From the NCBI GenBank assembly GCA_002083525.1, contig LWDM01000059.1:92188-156187 (forward strand): a DNA stretch of 64,000 bases, read 5' to 3'. The notes beneath the pieces were generated by a model that had not been told where the DNA came from, searched no databases, and saw only the letters and a program-made list of their open reading frames with translations. The position numbers were made by a program, and so were the translations under genes. This DNA is from Proteobacteria bacterium SG_bin9 (GTDB taxonomy: Bacteria > Pseudomonadota > Alphaproteobacteria > Rhizobiales > Xanthobacteraceae). This document shows, in pieces, positions 51,801 to 60,351 of this stretch; positions within the stretch are counted from its first letter, which is position 1; every line of letters starts with the position of its first letter.

Positions 51801-51891
51801 TTATATCAAGACGGGAAGAAGCGAGCTGCCTTGCGGAAGGCTCGCCGGGCGAAACCCGCAGCAAGCGGGCGCTCAACCCAGGGAGGATATT

Positions 51892-53055
51892 ATGAAGCCG
51901 ACATCCGTCATCCGTTTTCTTTTTGCGGCGGCTACCGCCAGCCTGCTTTGCGGCACCGCGTCCGCGCAGCAGACCGTCAAGATCGGTTCCATTCTCTCGG
52001 TCACCGGGCCGGCCTCATTCCTTGGTGAACCCGAGGACAAGACGCTGCGCATGTATGTCGACAAGATCAACGCAGCCGGCGGCATCAACGGCAAGAAGAT
52101 CGAGCTCGTGATCTATGACGACGGCGGCGATGCCAACAAGGCGCGCACCTTCGCCACGCGTCTGATCGAGGACGATAAGGTCGTAGCTGTCGCGGGCGGT
52201 TCGACCACCGGCACGACCATGGCGATGATCCCGGTGTTCGAGGAAGCGCAGATTCCGCTGATTTCCTTCGCCGGCGCGGTCGAAGTCATCGATCCGGTGC
52301 GCAAGTTCGTCTTCAAAACCCCGCACACCGACAAGATGGCCTGCGAGAAGATCTTCGAGGACCTCAAGCAGCGCAATCTCACCAAGATCGCGATGATTTC
52401 GGGCACTGACGGCTTCGGCGCCTCGATGAAGACGCAGTGCACCAAGGCCGCGCCGACCTACGGCATCCAGATCGTGACTGAGGAGAGCTATGGCCCGCGC
52501 GACAGCGACATGACCGGCCAGCTCACCAAGATCAAGAACACCGCCGGCATTCAGGCGGTGGTCAATCCGGGCTTCGGCCAGGGTCCGGCCATTGTCACGC
52601 GCAACTACGCACAGCTCGGTATGACAGCGACACCGCTTTATCAGAGCCACGGTGTGGCCTCGAAGAGCTTCATCGAGCTCGCCGGCCCAGCGGCCGAGGG
52701 CGTGCGCCTGCCGGCAGCCGCGCTGCTCGTCGGCGATAAGCTCCCGGACAACGACCCGCAGAAGAAAGTCGTCGTCGACTACAAGAAAGAGTACGAGGAC
52801 GGCGCCAAGCAGCCGGTCTCGACCTTCGGCGGTCACGCCTATGACGGTCTGATGATCCTCGTCGAAGCGATGAAGCGCGCGAACTCGGCCGATCCGAAGA
52901 AGATTCGCGACGAGATCGAGAAGACCAAGGGCTTCGTCGGCACCGGCGGCGTCGTCACCATGTCGGCGACCGATCACCTTGGCCTCGATCTCTCGGCCTT
53001 CCGCATGCTGGAGATCAAGAACGGCGACTGGTCGCTGCTGAAGCCGGGTACGTAA
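51892..53055 (+). CDS. Branched-chain-type ABC transporter substrate-binding protein (387 aa)
   Basis: Periplasmic type I binding protein of the HAAT family. Signal peptide (VIRFLFAAATASLLCGTASA), then IGSILSVTGPASFLGEPEDKTLRMYVDKINAAGGINGKKIELVIYDDGGDANKA and AVAGGSTTGTTMAMIPVFEEAQIPLISFAGA. GGGAGGA precedes ATG. Divergent from paaG with a shared operator-like palindrome, so phenylacetate or a related aromatic acid is a likely ligand. Ligand is inferred from context only; the fold also binds amino acids. Confidence 0.93.
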   Translation: MKPTSVIRFLFAAATASLLCGTASAQQTVKIGSILSVTGPASFLGEPEDKTLRMYVDKINAAGGINGKKIELVIYDDGGDANKARTFATRLIEDDKVVAVAGGSTTGTTMAMIPVFEEAQIPLISFAGAVEVIDPVRKFVFKTPHTDKMACEKIFEDLKQRNLTKIAMISGTDGFGASMKTQCTKAAPTYGIQIVTEESYGPRDSDMTGQLTKIKNTAGIQAVVNPGFGQGPAIVTRNYAQLGMTATPLYQSHGVASKSFIELAGPAAEGVRLPAAALLVGDKLPDNDPQKKVVVDYKKEYEDGAKQPVSTFGGHAYDGLMILVEAMKRANSADPKKIRDEIEKTKGFVGTGGVVTMSATDHLGLDLSAFRMLEIKNGDWSLLKPGT

Positions 53056-53094
53056 TCGCACCGGGCATTCTCTCGCCATTCGTCACTGACTGAT

Positions 53095-53118
53095 GGCGGC
53101 GGTCCCAGAACCGCCGCC
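53095..53118 (+). terminator. Hairpin between binding protein and permease genes
   Basis: Perfect 9-bp stem GGCGGCGGT/ACCGCCGCC with loop CCCAGA, followed by GATTTG. Likely attenuates or protects the upstream mRNA so that binding protein exceeds membrane subunits. Confidence 0.65.
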
Positions 53119-53135
53119 GATTTGCGGAGCAGAGG

Positions 53136-54008
53136 ATGCCCGAATTCACCCAATTCCTTGTATCGGGTCTCACGGTGGGCGCGGTCTACGCGCTCGTCGC
53201 GCTCGGCTTCACGCTGATTTACAACGCGTCCGACGTCGTGAACTTCGCGCAAGGTGAGTTCGTGATGCTGGGCGGCATGGTCACAGTGTTCCTCGCCGCC
53301 GCAGGCGTGCCGCTGCCGCTCGCCGCCCTGCTCGCGGTCATTGTTTCGATCGCCGTCGGCCTGCTCCTCTACTGGATGGCCATCGAGCCCGCGCGCGACG
53401 CATCGCCGGTGACGCTCATCATCATCACCATCGGCGCGTCGATCCTGCTGCGCGGGATCGCGCAGATTCTGTTCGACAAGCAATTCCATAAGCTGCCGAG
53501 CATTTCCGGCGACACGCCGGTGCAACTGCTCGGCGCAGCCGTGCAGCCGCAAAGCTTCTGGGTGCTGGGCGGCACCGCCGTCATCGTGCTGCTGCTCTAT
53601 GTCTTCTTCGAACGCACCGTGCTCGGCAAGGCCGTGCTGGCGACCGCCGCCAACCGCCTGGCTGCGCGGCTCGTCGGCATCAACACCGCAACCATCATGG
53701 CGCTGGCGTTCGGCGGCTCGGCCGCCATCGGTGCGGTCGCCGGCATCCTCATCACGCCGATCACGCTGACAAGTTACGATGTCGGCACACTGCTGGCGCT
53801 GAAGGGATTTGCGGCAGCGATGCTGGGCGGCATGGGCAATCCGCTCGGCGCCGTCGCCGGAGGATTGCTGCTCGGGCTGCTTGAGTCGTTCGGCGTCGGC
53901 TACATCAGCTCAGCCTACAAGGACGCCGTCGCATTCGTCGTTATTCTCATCGTCCTTTTCGCCGCGCCGCAGGGGTTGTTCGGCCGCCGCAACGTGGAAA
54001 GGGTCTAG
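53136..54008 (+). CDS. livH: Branched-chain-type ABC permease LivH (290 aa)
   Basis: Inner-membrane permease. Family motifs include VGAVYALVALGFTLIYNASDVVNFAQGEFVMLGGM and LKGFAAAMLGGMGNPLGAVAGGLLLGLLESFGVGYI. About eight hydrophobic helices. Followed after 2 bases by livM. Confidence 0.94.
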   Translation: MPEFTQFLVSGLTVGAVYALVALGFTLIYNASDVVNFAQGEFVMLGGMVTVFLAAAGVPLPLAALLAVIVSIAVGLLLYWMAIEPARDASPVTLIIITIGASILLRGIAQILFDKQFHKLPSISGDTPVQLLGAAVQPQSFWVLGGTAVIVLLLYVFFERTVLGKAVLATAANRLAARLVGINTATIMALAFGGSAAIGAVAGILITPITLTSYDVGTLLALKGFAAAMLGGMGNPLGAVAGGLLLGLLESFGVGYISSAYKDAVAFVVILIVLFAAPQGLFGRRNVERV

Positions 54009-54010
54009 CC

Positions 54011-54955
54011 GTGCTGAACCGGATCGGCTCGCGCTATCTCACGCTCATCGTGCTCGCGGTGATCATCTGCGTGCTGCCGCTGGTGTTTCCGTCGAGCTAT
54101 TATTTTCGCGTCGCGTCGCTGGTGTGGGTGTCGGCGCTTGCCGCCGTCGGCCTTAACGTGCTGATGGGACAGGCGGGCCAGGTGAGCCTCGGCCACGCCG
54201 GTTTCTTCGGTATCGGCGCTTATGCAGTCGCCGTAGGCCCAACCCATTTCGGCATTCAGCCCTGGGCTGCAGTTCTGCTTGGCTGCCTGTTCTCGTCGGT
54301 CCTGGCTTATCTGGTCGGCAGGCCGATCCTGAAGCTGAAGGGACACTATCTCGCCATCGCAACACTCGGGTTCGGCGTGCTTGTCGCGCTCGTGATCACC
54401 ACGGAAAGCCGCTGGACAGGTGGTCCCGATGGCATGTCCGTCTCGCGGCTCGTGCTGTTCGGCTGGCGCGTCAGCGGTTCGAACACCTGGTACTGGGTCA
54501 CGGGCACGCTGCTGCTGCTCGGCACGTGGCTCTCGCTGAACCTCAGCGAAACGCCGACAGGACGAGCATTTCGCGCATTGCATGACAGCGAGGTCGCGGC
54601 CCGCGTTGCGGGTATCGATGTCGCGCGGTTCAAGCTACAGGCGTTTGTGATCGCCGCCGCCTACGCCTCGATTGCCGGATCGGCGCTGGCGCTCATGAAC
54701 GGCTTCATCAGCCCCGACCAGGCCGGCTTCCTGCATTCCGTCGAACTGGTGACGATGGTCGTGCTCGGCGGGCTTGGCTCCGTCGTCGGCAGCATCGTCG
54801 GCGCCGCCGTGCTGGTGACGCTGCCGCAGGTGCTGACCATCTTTCAGGAATACGAGCACGCGCTGCTGGGCTTGATCATCATCGTCTCGATGATCTTCAT
54901 GCGCGACGGCATCGTTCCGACGTTGGCGCGGCGTTTTGCGCGGAGGCCGGCATGA
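54011..54955 (+). CDS. livM: Branched-chain-type ABC permease LivM (314 aa)
   Basis: Second permease subunit. VGLNVLMGQAGQVSLGHAGFFGIGAYAVAV and ELVTMVVLGGLGSVVGSIVGAAVLVTLPQVL are family hallmarks, with AFRALHDSEVAARVAGIDVARFKLQAFVIAAAYASIAG between them. GTG start at 54011. The stop overlaps the livG start. Confidence 0.94.
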   Translation: MLNRIGSRYLTLIVLAVIICVLPLVFPSSYYFRVASLVWVSALAAVGLNVLMGQAGQVSLGHAGFFGIGAYAVAVGPTHFGIQPWAAVLLGCLFSSVLAYLVGRPILKLKGHYLAIATLGFGVLVALVITTESRWTGGPDGMSVSRLVLFGWRVSGSNTWYWVTGTLLLLGTWLSLNLSETPTGRAFRALHDSEVAARVAGIDVARFKLQAFVIAAAYASIAGSALALMNGFISPDQAGFLHSVELVTMVVLGGLGSVVGSIVGAAVLVTLPQVLTIFQEYEHALLGLIIIVSMIFMRDGIVPTLARRFARRPA

Positions 54956-55734
54956 CGCTTCTCGCAGCGAAAGACATCGGCATCTCGTTCGGCGGCGTGA
55001 AAGCCGTCGACGGTGTCAGCTTCAGCGTAGAGCCGGGGCAGATTCTCTCGATCATCGGTCCCAACGGCGCCGGCAAGACGACCCTGTTCAACATCGTGTC
55101 GGGTGTTTATGCGAGCCAGCACGGTCAGGTGGAGCTCGCCGGCGAAAACGTCACCGGCCTGCAGCCCGACAAGCTCGCCCAGCGCGGCCTCTCGCGCACG
55201 TTTCAGAATCTGCAGATTTTCCAGCGCATGACGGCCGCCGAGAACGTGATGGTGGGGCGGCACCTGCGCGAACGCTGCAATCTGTTCGCGGACCTGTTCC
55301 GCCTCCCCTCCGTCAGCCGGCAGAACGCACAAACCCGCGCGACCGCGCTGTCGCTGCTCGACAACGTCGGTTTGCGCGGCGTTGCGGACATCGCTGCCGG
55401 ATCGTTGCCTTACGGAGCCTGCAAGCGGCTGGAGATCGCGCGAGCACTGGCGGCGGAGCCGCGCGTGCTGCTGCTTGATGAGCCCGCGGCGGGATGCAAC
55501 GCAGTCGAGACCGAAGAGATCGACGAGTTGATCCGGCACGTCGCGGATAGCGGCATCGCGGTCGTGCTTGTCGAGCACGACATGAAACTCGTGATGAAGA
55601 TTTCCGATCGCATCCTCGTCCTCAATCGCGGCAAGCCGATCGCCGAAGGCACGCCGCGCGAAGTCCGCGACGATCCCGCGGTGCTTGAGGCCTATCTCGG
55701 CAAGCATGGCGCACGGGAGGCGGCTCGTGCTTAA
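54952..55734 (+). CDS. livG: Branched-chain-type ABC ATP-binding protein LivG (260 aa)
   Basis: Walker A GPNGAGKTTLFNIVSG, Walker B RVLLLDEPAAGCN and switch histidine in VLVEHDMKLVM. The ABC signature reads LPYGACKRLEIARALA, where most relatives have YGQQRRLE, a mild deviation. The PaaABC-adjacent location suggests aromatic-acid import. It overlaps livM by 4 bases and livF by 8. Confidence 0.93.
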   Translation: MTLLAAKDIGISFGGVKAVDGVSFSVEPGQILSIIGPNGAGKTTLFNIVSGVYASQHGQVELAGENVTGLQPDKLAQRGLSRTFQNLQIFQRMTAAENVMVGRHLRERCNLFADLFRLPSVSRQNAQTRATALSLLDNVGLRGVADIAAGSLPYGACKRLEIARALAAEPRVLLLDEPAAGCNAVETEEIDELIRHVADSGIAVVLVEHDMKLVMKISDRILVLNRGKPIAEGTPREVRDDPAVLEAYLGKHGAREAARA

Positions 55735-56431
55735 GGTCTCGAACCTCCACAGCGCCTATGGCCGCATCGAAGTCCTGCACGGGGTCAACCTCACGATCCG
55801 GAAAGGCGAGGTGGTCGCCCTGATCGGATCGAACGGTGCGGGCAAGACCACGCTGCTGCGCGCGCTGTCCGGTATCCAGCCGATCACGGCAGGTGAGATC
55901 GAATTCTGCGGCGAGCGTATCGAACGGACAAAGCCGCACCGGCGCGTCGCGCTCGGCATGACCCAATCGCCCGAAGGACGGCAGATTTTCGCGCCGCTGA
56001 GCGTCGAGGATAATCTGCGCCTCGGCGCCTACGTACGGAAAGACGGCGCGATCGAAGCGGATCGCGACCGCATCTACGCGATGTTTCCGATTCTTGCCGA
56101 GAAGCGGCAGCAACTCGCGGGCGGTCTCTCAGGCGGCCAGCAACAGATGCTGGCGATCGGCCGCGCGCTGATGGGCAAGCCCAGCCTGCTCCTGCTCGAC
56201 GAGCCTTCGCTCGGCCTTTCGCCGACATTGGTCGATCAGATCCTCGCTGCCATTGCCGGGCTCCGCAAGGATGGCGTGACCGTGTTGCTGGTCGAGCAGA
56301 ACGCAAGCGCGGCGCTTGAAATCGCCGACCGGGGCTACGTTCTCGAAACGGGCAAGATCGCACTCGAAGGCGAAGGAGCGGCGCTACTCGCCGACCCAAA
56401 AGTGAAGGCAGCATATCTCGGCGCGGCCTAG
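55727..56431 (+). CDS. livF: Branched-chain-type ABC ATP-binding protein LivF (234 aa)
   Basis: Walker A GSNGAGKTTLLRALSG, signature LSGGQQQMLAIGRALMGKP, Walker B LLLLDEPSLGLSPTLVDQIL. I place the start at GTG 55727 (MLKVSNLHSAYGRIEVL), with GGGAGG at the right distance and the family length; in-frame ATGs at 55685 and 55706 are alternatives. Last gene of the transporter set. Confidence 0.93.
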   Translation: MLKVSNLHSAYGRIEVLHGVNLTIRKGEVVALIGSNGAGKTTLLRALSGIQPITAGEIEFCGERIERTKPHRRVALGMTQSPEGRQIFAPLSVEDNLRLGAYVRKDGAIEADRDRIYAMFPILAEKRQQLAGGLSGGQQQMLAIGRALMGKPSLLLLDEPSLGLSPTLVDQILAAIAGLRKDGVTVLLVEQNASAALEIADRGYVLETGKIALEGEGAALLADPKVKAAYLGAA

Positions 56432-56507
56432 CCGGCCGCCATATCCTCTCGGCGCGGCCAATGCTAAGATGCGGCTGTTTCGGGATTGATGACGCCGTGA
56501 GGCATCG

Positions 56508-58829
56508 ATGGCTGGCCGCCGCTTTTTTCAGATATTGATTTCACTTCTCGTCATTTTCGGCGCCCTGCCCGCATCGGCGGAGAAACGAGTGGCGCTTGTC
56601 ATCGGAAACTCCGCCTATCTGAACGTTTCCAAGCTGGACAATCCGAGGAACGACGCCACGCTGATGGCCAGCGCGCTGAAGAGCCTCGGCTTCACGCTAG
56701 TCGGCGACGGACCGCAACTCGACCTCGACAAAGCGGCGCTGGACTCGGCGATCCAGAAATTCAGCGCCACGCTTCAGGGCTCCGACGTCGGCATGTTCTA
56801 TTACGCCGGTCACGGCGTTCAGGTGCGCGGCTCGAACTTTCTCGTGCCGGTCTCGGCCAATCCGACGCGCGAGGCCGACGTCGATTTCCAGATGGTCGAC
56901 GTCAATCTTGTCCTGCGCCAGATGGAAAGCGCCGGCACCAAACTCAATCTCGTCATCCTCGATGCCTGCCGCAACAATCCATTTGGCGGCCGCGGCTTGA
57001 GAGCGTCCGAGGGCGGATTGGCCCAGATGCGCGCCCCCGAGGGCACGCTGATTTCGTTCGCCACGCAGCCGGGTAACGTCGCTGCCGACGGCACCGACGG
57101 CAACAGCCCCTATACCAAGGCGCTTGCCTCGACGATCCGCCGCGACGGGCTCGACATCTTTCAGACGTTCAACGAAGTCGGTCTCGCTGTGAAACGATCG
57201 ACCGGCGGCACCCAGCAGCCTTGGGTCTCGAGCTCCCCGATCGACGGGAAGTTCTACTTCGCGTCTCCTCCCGTGCCTGCGACTCCGAATGCCGGAACGG
57301 ATACCGCCGCCCAGGCCTGGGCCGCCACGCGCGACACGACGAGCGTCGCGGTCATCGAGACGTTCATTCAGCAATATGGCGACAGCATCTACGCGCCGTT
57401 TGCGCGCGCGAGACGGGACGAGCTGAAGAGCAATCAAGTTGCATTGGCTGCGCCAAAGCCGGCAACCCCCGCCCCTTCGACGCGGCGCGTCACAAGGGAC
57501 GAGACCGTCAAGCTGCTCGAGCCGCTTGTGAAATCGTTCGAATACGCGGACGGCTATTATCTGCAGAAACCCAATACCCGTGACCTTTACCAGGCGGCAT
57601 CCCGCGCAATGCTCCGCGCATTCCCGTTGACCGGCCGCGACGTTTCAACGGTATCGGCCAAGGACGATCGCGAAGGACTCTATCAAACAGCCACGACCAT
57701 CCTGAACGAACGCGCGTCGGCCGACGACGATTCAAAAGTTGTCGAAGCCGGGATCAACGGCGCGCTGGCGTCGCTGGACCCGCATTCCAATTACATGAAC
57801 GCGGCCCAATTCAGGGACATGCAAATCCAGGCGAAAGGAGCGTTCGGCGGTGTCGGATTGGAAGTCACGATGGAGAACGGCCTGGTCAAGGTCGTATCGC
57901 CCATCGAAGATTCGCCGGCATCGAAAGCCGGCATTCTGGCCAATGATCTGATCGCGGCGGTCGACGGAGTGTCGGTTCAGGGGCAAACCTTGAACGACGT
58001 GGTCGGAAAACTGCGTGGAACCGTCGGCACGACAGTGAGACTTAAAGTCATCCGGCCGAAGGTCGACACGCCGCTGGAAGTGCCGATCGTCAGGGCCACC
58101 ATTACCGTCCGCGCGGTTCGATCGCGTGTAGAAGCCGACAATGTCGGCTACATCAGGATCAGCACGTTCAACGAGCAGACGAGCGACGGGTTCAAGAAGG
58201 CGTTCGAGGAGATCGCCAAGCAGGTCGCCAACAGCAATATCAAAGGCTACGTCATCGATCTGCGGAACAACCCCGGCGGCCTCCTGACTGAAGCGGTCGC
58301 CGTTTCCGATTCTCTCTTGGACAAAGGTGACATCACCTCGGTTCGCGGCCGTATCGCAAAAGATAATCAGAAATACAGCGCCAAGCAGGGCGACGTGTCC
58401 GGCGGCAAGCGGCTGGTGGTGCTGATCAACGGCGGCAGCGCTTCGGCTTCGGAGATTGTCGCCAGCGCGCTGAAGGACAATGGCCGCGCAACGGTCATCG
58501 GTACGCGCTCATATGGCAAAGGATCGGTCCAAACGATTATCCCGCTGGGCGGCGACATGGGCGCGATCCGTTTGACGACGGCGCAATACCTTACGCCATC
58601 GGGCGCATCGATTCAGACCAAAGGTATCGTGCCCGATCTGGAGGTCCTGCAGGACGAACCCGAAGAAGTTGCAGGAAAGAAAGCCAACGCACGTGTCGAG
58701 CCTGCGAATCCAGCCTCACAGCCGCCGTCGCAGGCGTACGTGCCGCCCGATCCCAAGAATGACAAGGCGCTTCGCAAGGCTGTCGAGCTTCTGCAGAACC
58801 CGCCGCAGCGGCGCGGCGCAGCGAAGTAA
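56508..58829 (+). CDS. Periplasmic caspase-like (C14) - S41/CtpA protease fusion (773 aa)
   Basis: One uninterrupted frame carries a signal peptide (FFQILISLLVIFGALPASAE), a caspase-like domain (~25-250) and an S41 domain (~330-715). The caspase dyad is His102 (YYAGHGVQVRG) and Cys154 (LDACRNNPFGG). The S41 part has a PDZ (GGVGLEVTMENGLVKVVSPIEDSPASKAGILANDLIAAVDG) and a triad that lines up by spacing with CtpB: Ser646 (GGSASASEIV), Lys671 and Gln675 (SYGKGSVQT). A Pro-rich linker (~311-325) joins the two, and the C-terminus is Pro/Lys-rich. Both sites look intact. It stands alone after livF. Biological role unknown. Confidence 0.92.
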   Translation: MAGRRFFQILISLLVIFGALPASAEKRVALVIGNSAYLNVSKLDNPRNDATLMASALKSLGFTLVGDGPQLDLDKAALDSAIQKFSATLQGSDVGMFYYAGHGVQVRGSNFLVPVSANPTREADVDFQMVDVNLVLRQMESAGTKLNLVILDACRNNPFGGRGLRASEGGLAQMRAPEGTLISFATQPGNVAADGTDGNSPYTKALASTIRRDGLDIFQTFNEVGLAVKRSTGGTQQPWVSSSPIDGKFYFASPPVPATPNAGTDTAAQAWAATRDTTSVAVIETFIQQYGDSIYAPFARARRDELKSNQVALAAPKPATPAPSTRRVTRDETVKLLEPLVKSFEYADGYYLQKPNTRDLYQAASRAMLRAFPLTGRDVSTVSAKDDREGLYQTATTILNERASADDDSKVVEAGINGALASLDPHSNYMNAAQFRDMQIQAKGAFGGVGLEVTMENGLVKVVSPIEDSPASKAGILANDLIAAVDGVSVQGQTLNDVVGKLRGTVGTTVRLKVIRPKVDTPLEVPIVRATITVRAVRSRVEADNVGYIRISTFNEQTSDGFKKAFEEIAKQVANSNIKGYVIDLRNNPGGLLTEAVAVSDSLLDKGDITSVRGRIAKDNQKYSAKQGDVSGGKRLVVLINGGSASASEIVASALKDNGRATVIGTRSYGKGSVQTIIPLGGDMGAIRLTTAQYLTPSGASIQTKGIVPDLEVLQDEPEEVAGKKANARVEPANPASQPPSQAYVPPDPKNDKALRKAVELLQNPPQRRGAAK

Positions 58830-58842
58830 CCGGTGTCAGCCG

Positions 58843-59406
58843 CTATTCGGCGAGGCCCGGCTTGATGTGCTCTTCCCAGAAGTAATTCGACAGTCCCCAG
58901 ATGTCCCGGGTCATGTCGTGTTTGAAGTTGGCGGCGCCGCGGTGCTCGGCTTCGAGCTGACCGAGCAGGGTGTTGATGGTGTCCTGAAGCTGCGGAATTT
59001 CGCCCGTGTGGACGCGCGGCAGTTTCAGCGCCTCGGCCGATTTCTGGTCGGCTGCCAGAAGCCTGACATTCCACGAGTCGTAGGGCGTGAGCTCCAACCT
59101 GTTGAGCAGAAGGTCGCTGTGAGGCCCCTTCCAGACCATCTCCGTGAAGATGTACATGGGCGCAATGCTGCAGCCCGGATTTGTGCGCTGGATCTCGGCG
59201 TTCTGCTGCTCGACCTGAAGCTCGAGGGCCACCCGCGCCTGGGCCAGCCGTGCATCGGCTGCGCTCGCGAATGAAACAGTGTTGCGAGCATCGTCGGGAT
59301 GCATGCCGACAGCCCGCAACATTTCACCGATTTCGCCCTGCCAAAGCTCAGCGGGCAGAACCTGAACCGATGCTGCAGCGGGCTTTTTCTTGAAGAGTCC
59401 GAACAT
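58843..59406 (-). CDS. Conserved protein of unknown function (187 aa)
   Basis: Soluble protein starting MFGLFKKKPAAASVQVLPAELWQGEIGEMLRAVGMHPDD, with no signal peptide or membrane helix. A helical middle (ADARLAQARVALELQVEQQNAEIQ) and a C-terminal helix (GQLEAEHRGAANFKHDMTRDIWGLSNYFWEEHIKPGL) are visible. ATG at 59406 has AGGGAG upstream; the frame is open 23 codons earlier without a good site. Family not recognised. Convergent with the protease fusion gene. Confidence 0.7.
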   Translation of the reverse strand: MFGLFKKKPAAASVQVLPAELWQGEIGEMLRAVGMHPDDARNTVSFASAADARLAQARVALELQVEQQNAEIQRTNPGCSIAPMYIFTEMVWKGPHSDLLLNRLELTPYDSWNVRLLAADQKSAEALKLPRVHTGEIPQLQDTINTLLGQLEAEHRGAANFKHDMTRDIWGLSNYFWEEHIKPGLAE

Positions 59407-59508
59407 CGCAGGCTCCCTGATCGCGGCCACGATCGCTGACACAGCTGACCACATGCGACGCTCATTTACCGGCAAGCTCGTTTCAGAAGTGCGGTCGAAT
59501 TCACCGCA

Positions 59509-59522
59509 ATTGATGCATCAAT
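59509..59522. promoter_or_regulatory. Perfect 14-bp palindrome upstream of the gene at 59406
   Basis: ATTGATGCATCAAT is a perfect palindrome in AT-rich DNA about 105 bases upstream of the minus-strand gene. A possible regulator site; no known consensus assigned. Confidence 0.3.
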
Positions 59523-59592
59523 CCTAAACAGCGGTTAGCGATCCGTGCGCAAGCGCGCGGGTCCGAATGCCCAATTTGTGCTGGAAATCAAA

Positions 59593-59737
59593 GAATGGCG
59601 GAGAGAGTGGGATTCGAACCCCATAGGTCCTGCGTTGCAGGACTGTCCTCTGCTTCCTCGTCGCGTCGAAGACGACGACGAAGGGAAAACCGTGGGTTCG
59701 ATATCCCACTCAACTGTTGAAGTTGAAAATCAGGGAA
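59593..59737 (-). repeat. Duplicated tRNA-Ser 3' end with spacer
   Basis: The 29 bases at 59593-59621 repeat exactly the tRNA-Ser 3' end (59735-59763: CCA, acceptor and T-arm). The copy then diverges and has no anticodon arm. Further along, GTGGGTTCGA...TCCCAC (near 59692-59709) is another T-arm-like piece in the opposite orientation. The whole looks like a broken partial tRNA duplication or an old attachment-site scar, not a working tRNA. The remainder of 59407-59592 shows nothing else recognisable. Confidence 0.7.
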
Positions 59738-59827
59738 TGGCGGAGAGAGTGGGATTCGAACCCACGGTACGGTTTCCCGCACACACGCGTTCCAGGCGTG
59801 CGCCTTCAACCACTCGGCCACCTCTCC
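59738..59827 (-). tRNA. tRNA-Ser(GGA)
   Basis: 90-nt class II tRNA with encoded CCA. Acceptor GGAGAGG pairs with CTCTCC plus G discriminator; the long variable arm (GTGCGGGAAACCGTAC) and T-arm GTGGGTTCGAATCCCAC are clear. The anticodon GGA (59791-59793) sits in CTGGAAC. Reads UCC/UCU serine codons. Confidence 0.97.
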
Positions 59828-60013
59828 GTCGCGCGTCTCTCATGACGGCGCGCGGCCGATTTTGCAAGGGATTCAAGGAGAAAACCGGGGTCTTTTCGCA
59901 AGCTTTTGGGCCAAAACGGCTATTTTATTAGCCCCGAACGCCGAACCATCCGCCGATAGCCGACACCCAATACCAACAAGCTCAGCCAGATGGCGACACC
60001 ACGGGACAAATCG

Positions 60014-60346
60014 ATGCGCGCTCTCCCCTCCCTCGTTTTCGTTGCCATCATCGCGCTTCCGAACATGGCCGCAGCCGATGTCTGCACCCGCACCGGCTTT
60101 GACGTGAGCTGCGATAGCGGCCGGCGCGGCGTGCTCTCCGGTGACGCCATCATCTGGACCGACGGCACCCGCTCGAGCAAAGCCTCGCCGCATCCGAGCG
60201 TCATCATCGGCCACAAACAATCGGTACAGGTCGGGCCCGGCGTCTTCGTCGGCTCGGGCAAGGGGTCGATGGTGCCGCTCGACAATCCGAACGCGCCGAA
60301 CAAGCAAAAATGCGCCGTGCTGGATGGCGTGTCGTACTGCTACTGA
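60014..60346 (+). CDS. Small exported protein of unknown function (110 aa)
   Basis: Signal peptide (RALPSLVFVAIIALPNMAAAD), then ~85 residues with cysteines in VCTRTGFDVSCDSGRRG and KCAVLDGVSYCY, probably two disulphides. The domain looks beta-rich (SGDAIIWTDGTRSSKASPHPSVIIGHKQSVQVGPGVFVG). Family not recognised. The ATG at 60014 fits the signal peptide better than one at 59990; no strong ribosome-binding site. Confidence 0.7.
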   Translation: MRALPSLVFVAIIALPNMAAADVCTRTGFDVSCDSGRRGVLSGDAIIWTDGTRSSKASPHPSVIIGHKQSVQVGPGVFVGSGKGSMVPLDNPNAPNKQKCAVLDGVSYCY

Positions 60347-60351
60347 ATACG

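Noticed and set aside
56508..58829. Caspase-based anti-phage defence system
   Set aside because: The protein has a signal peptide and no sensor, nuclease or gasdermin-like gene beside it.
59545..59931. A frame with the sequence RVGFEPTV and a twin on the minus strand
   Set aside because: Translation of the tRNA-Ser gene and its duplicated 3' end; this peptide string is a well-known artefact of tRNA sequence.
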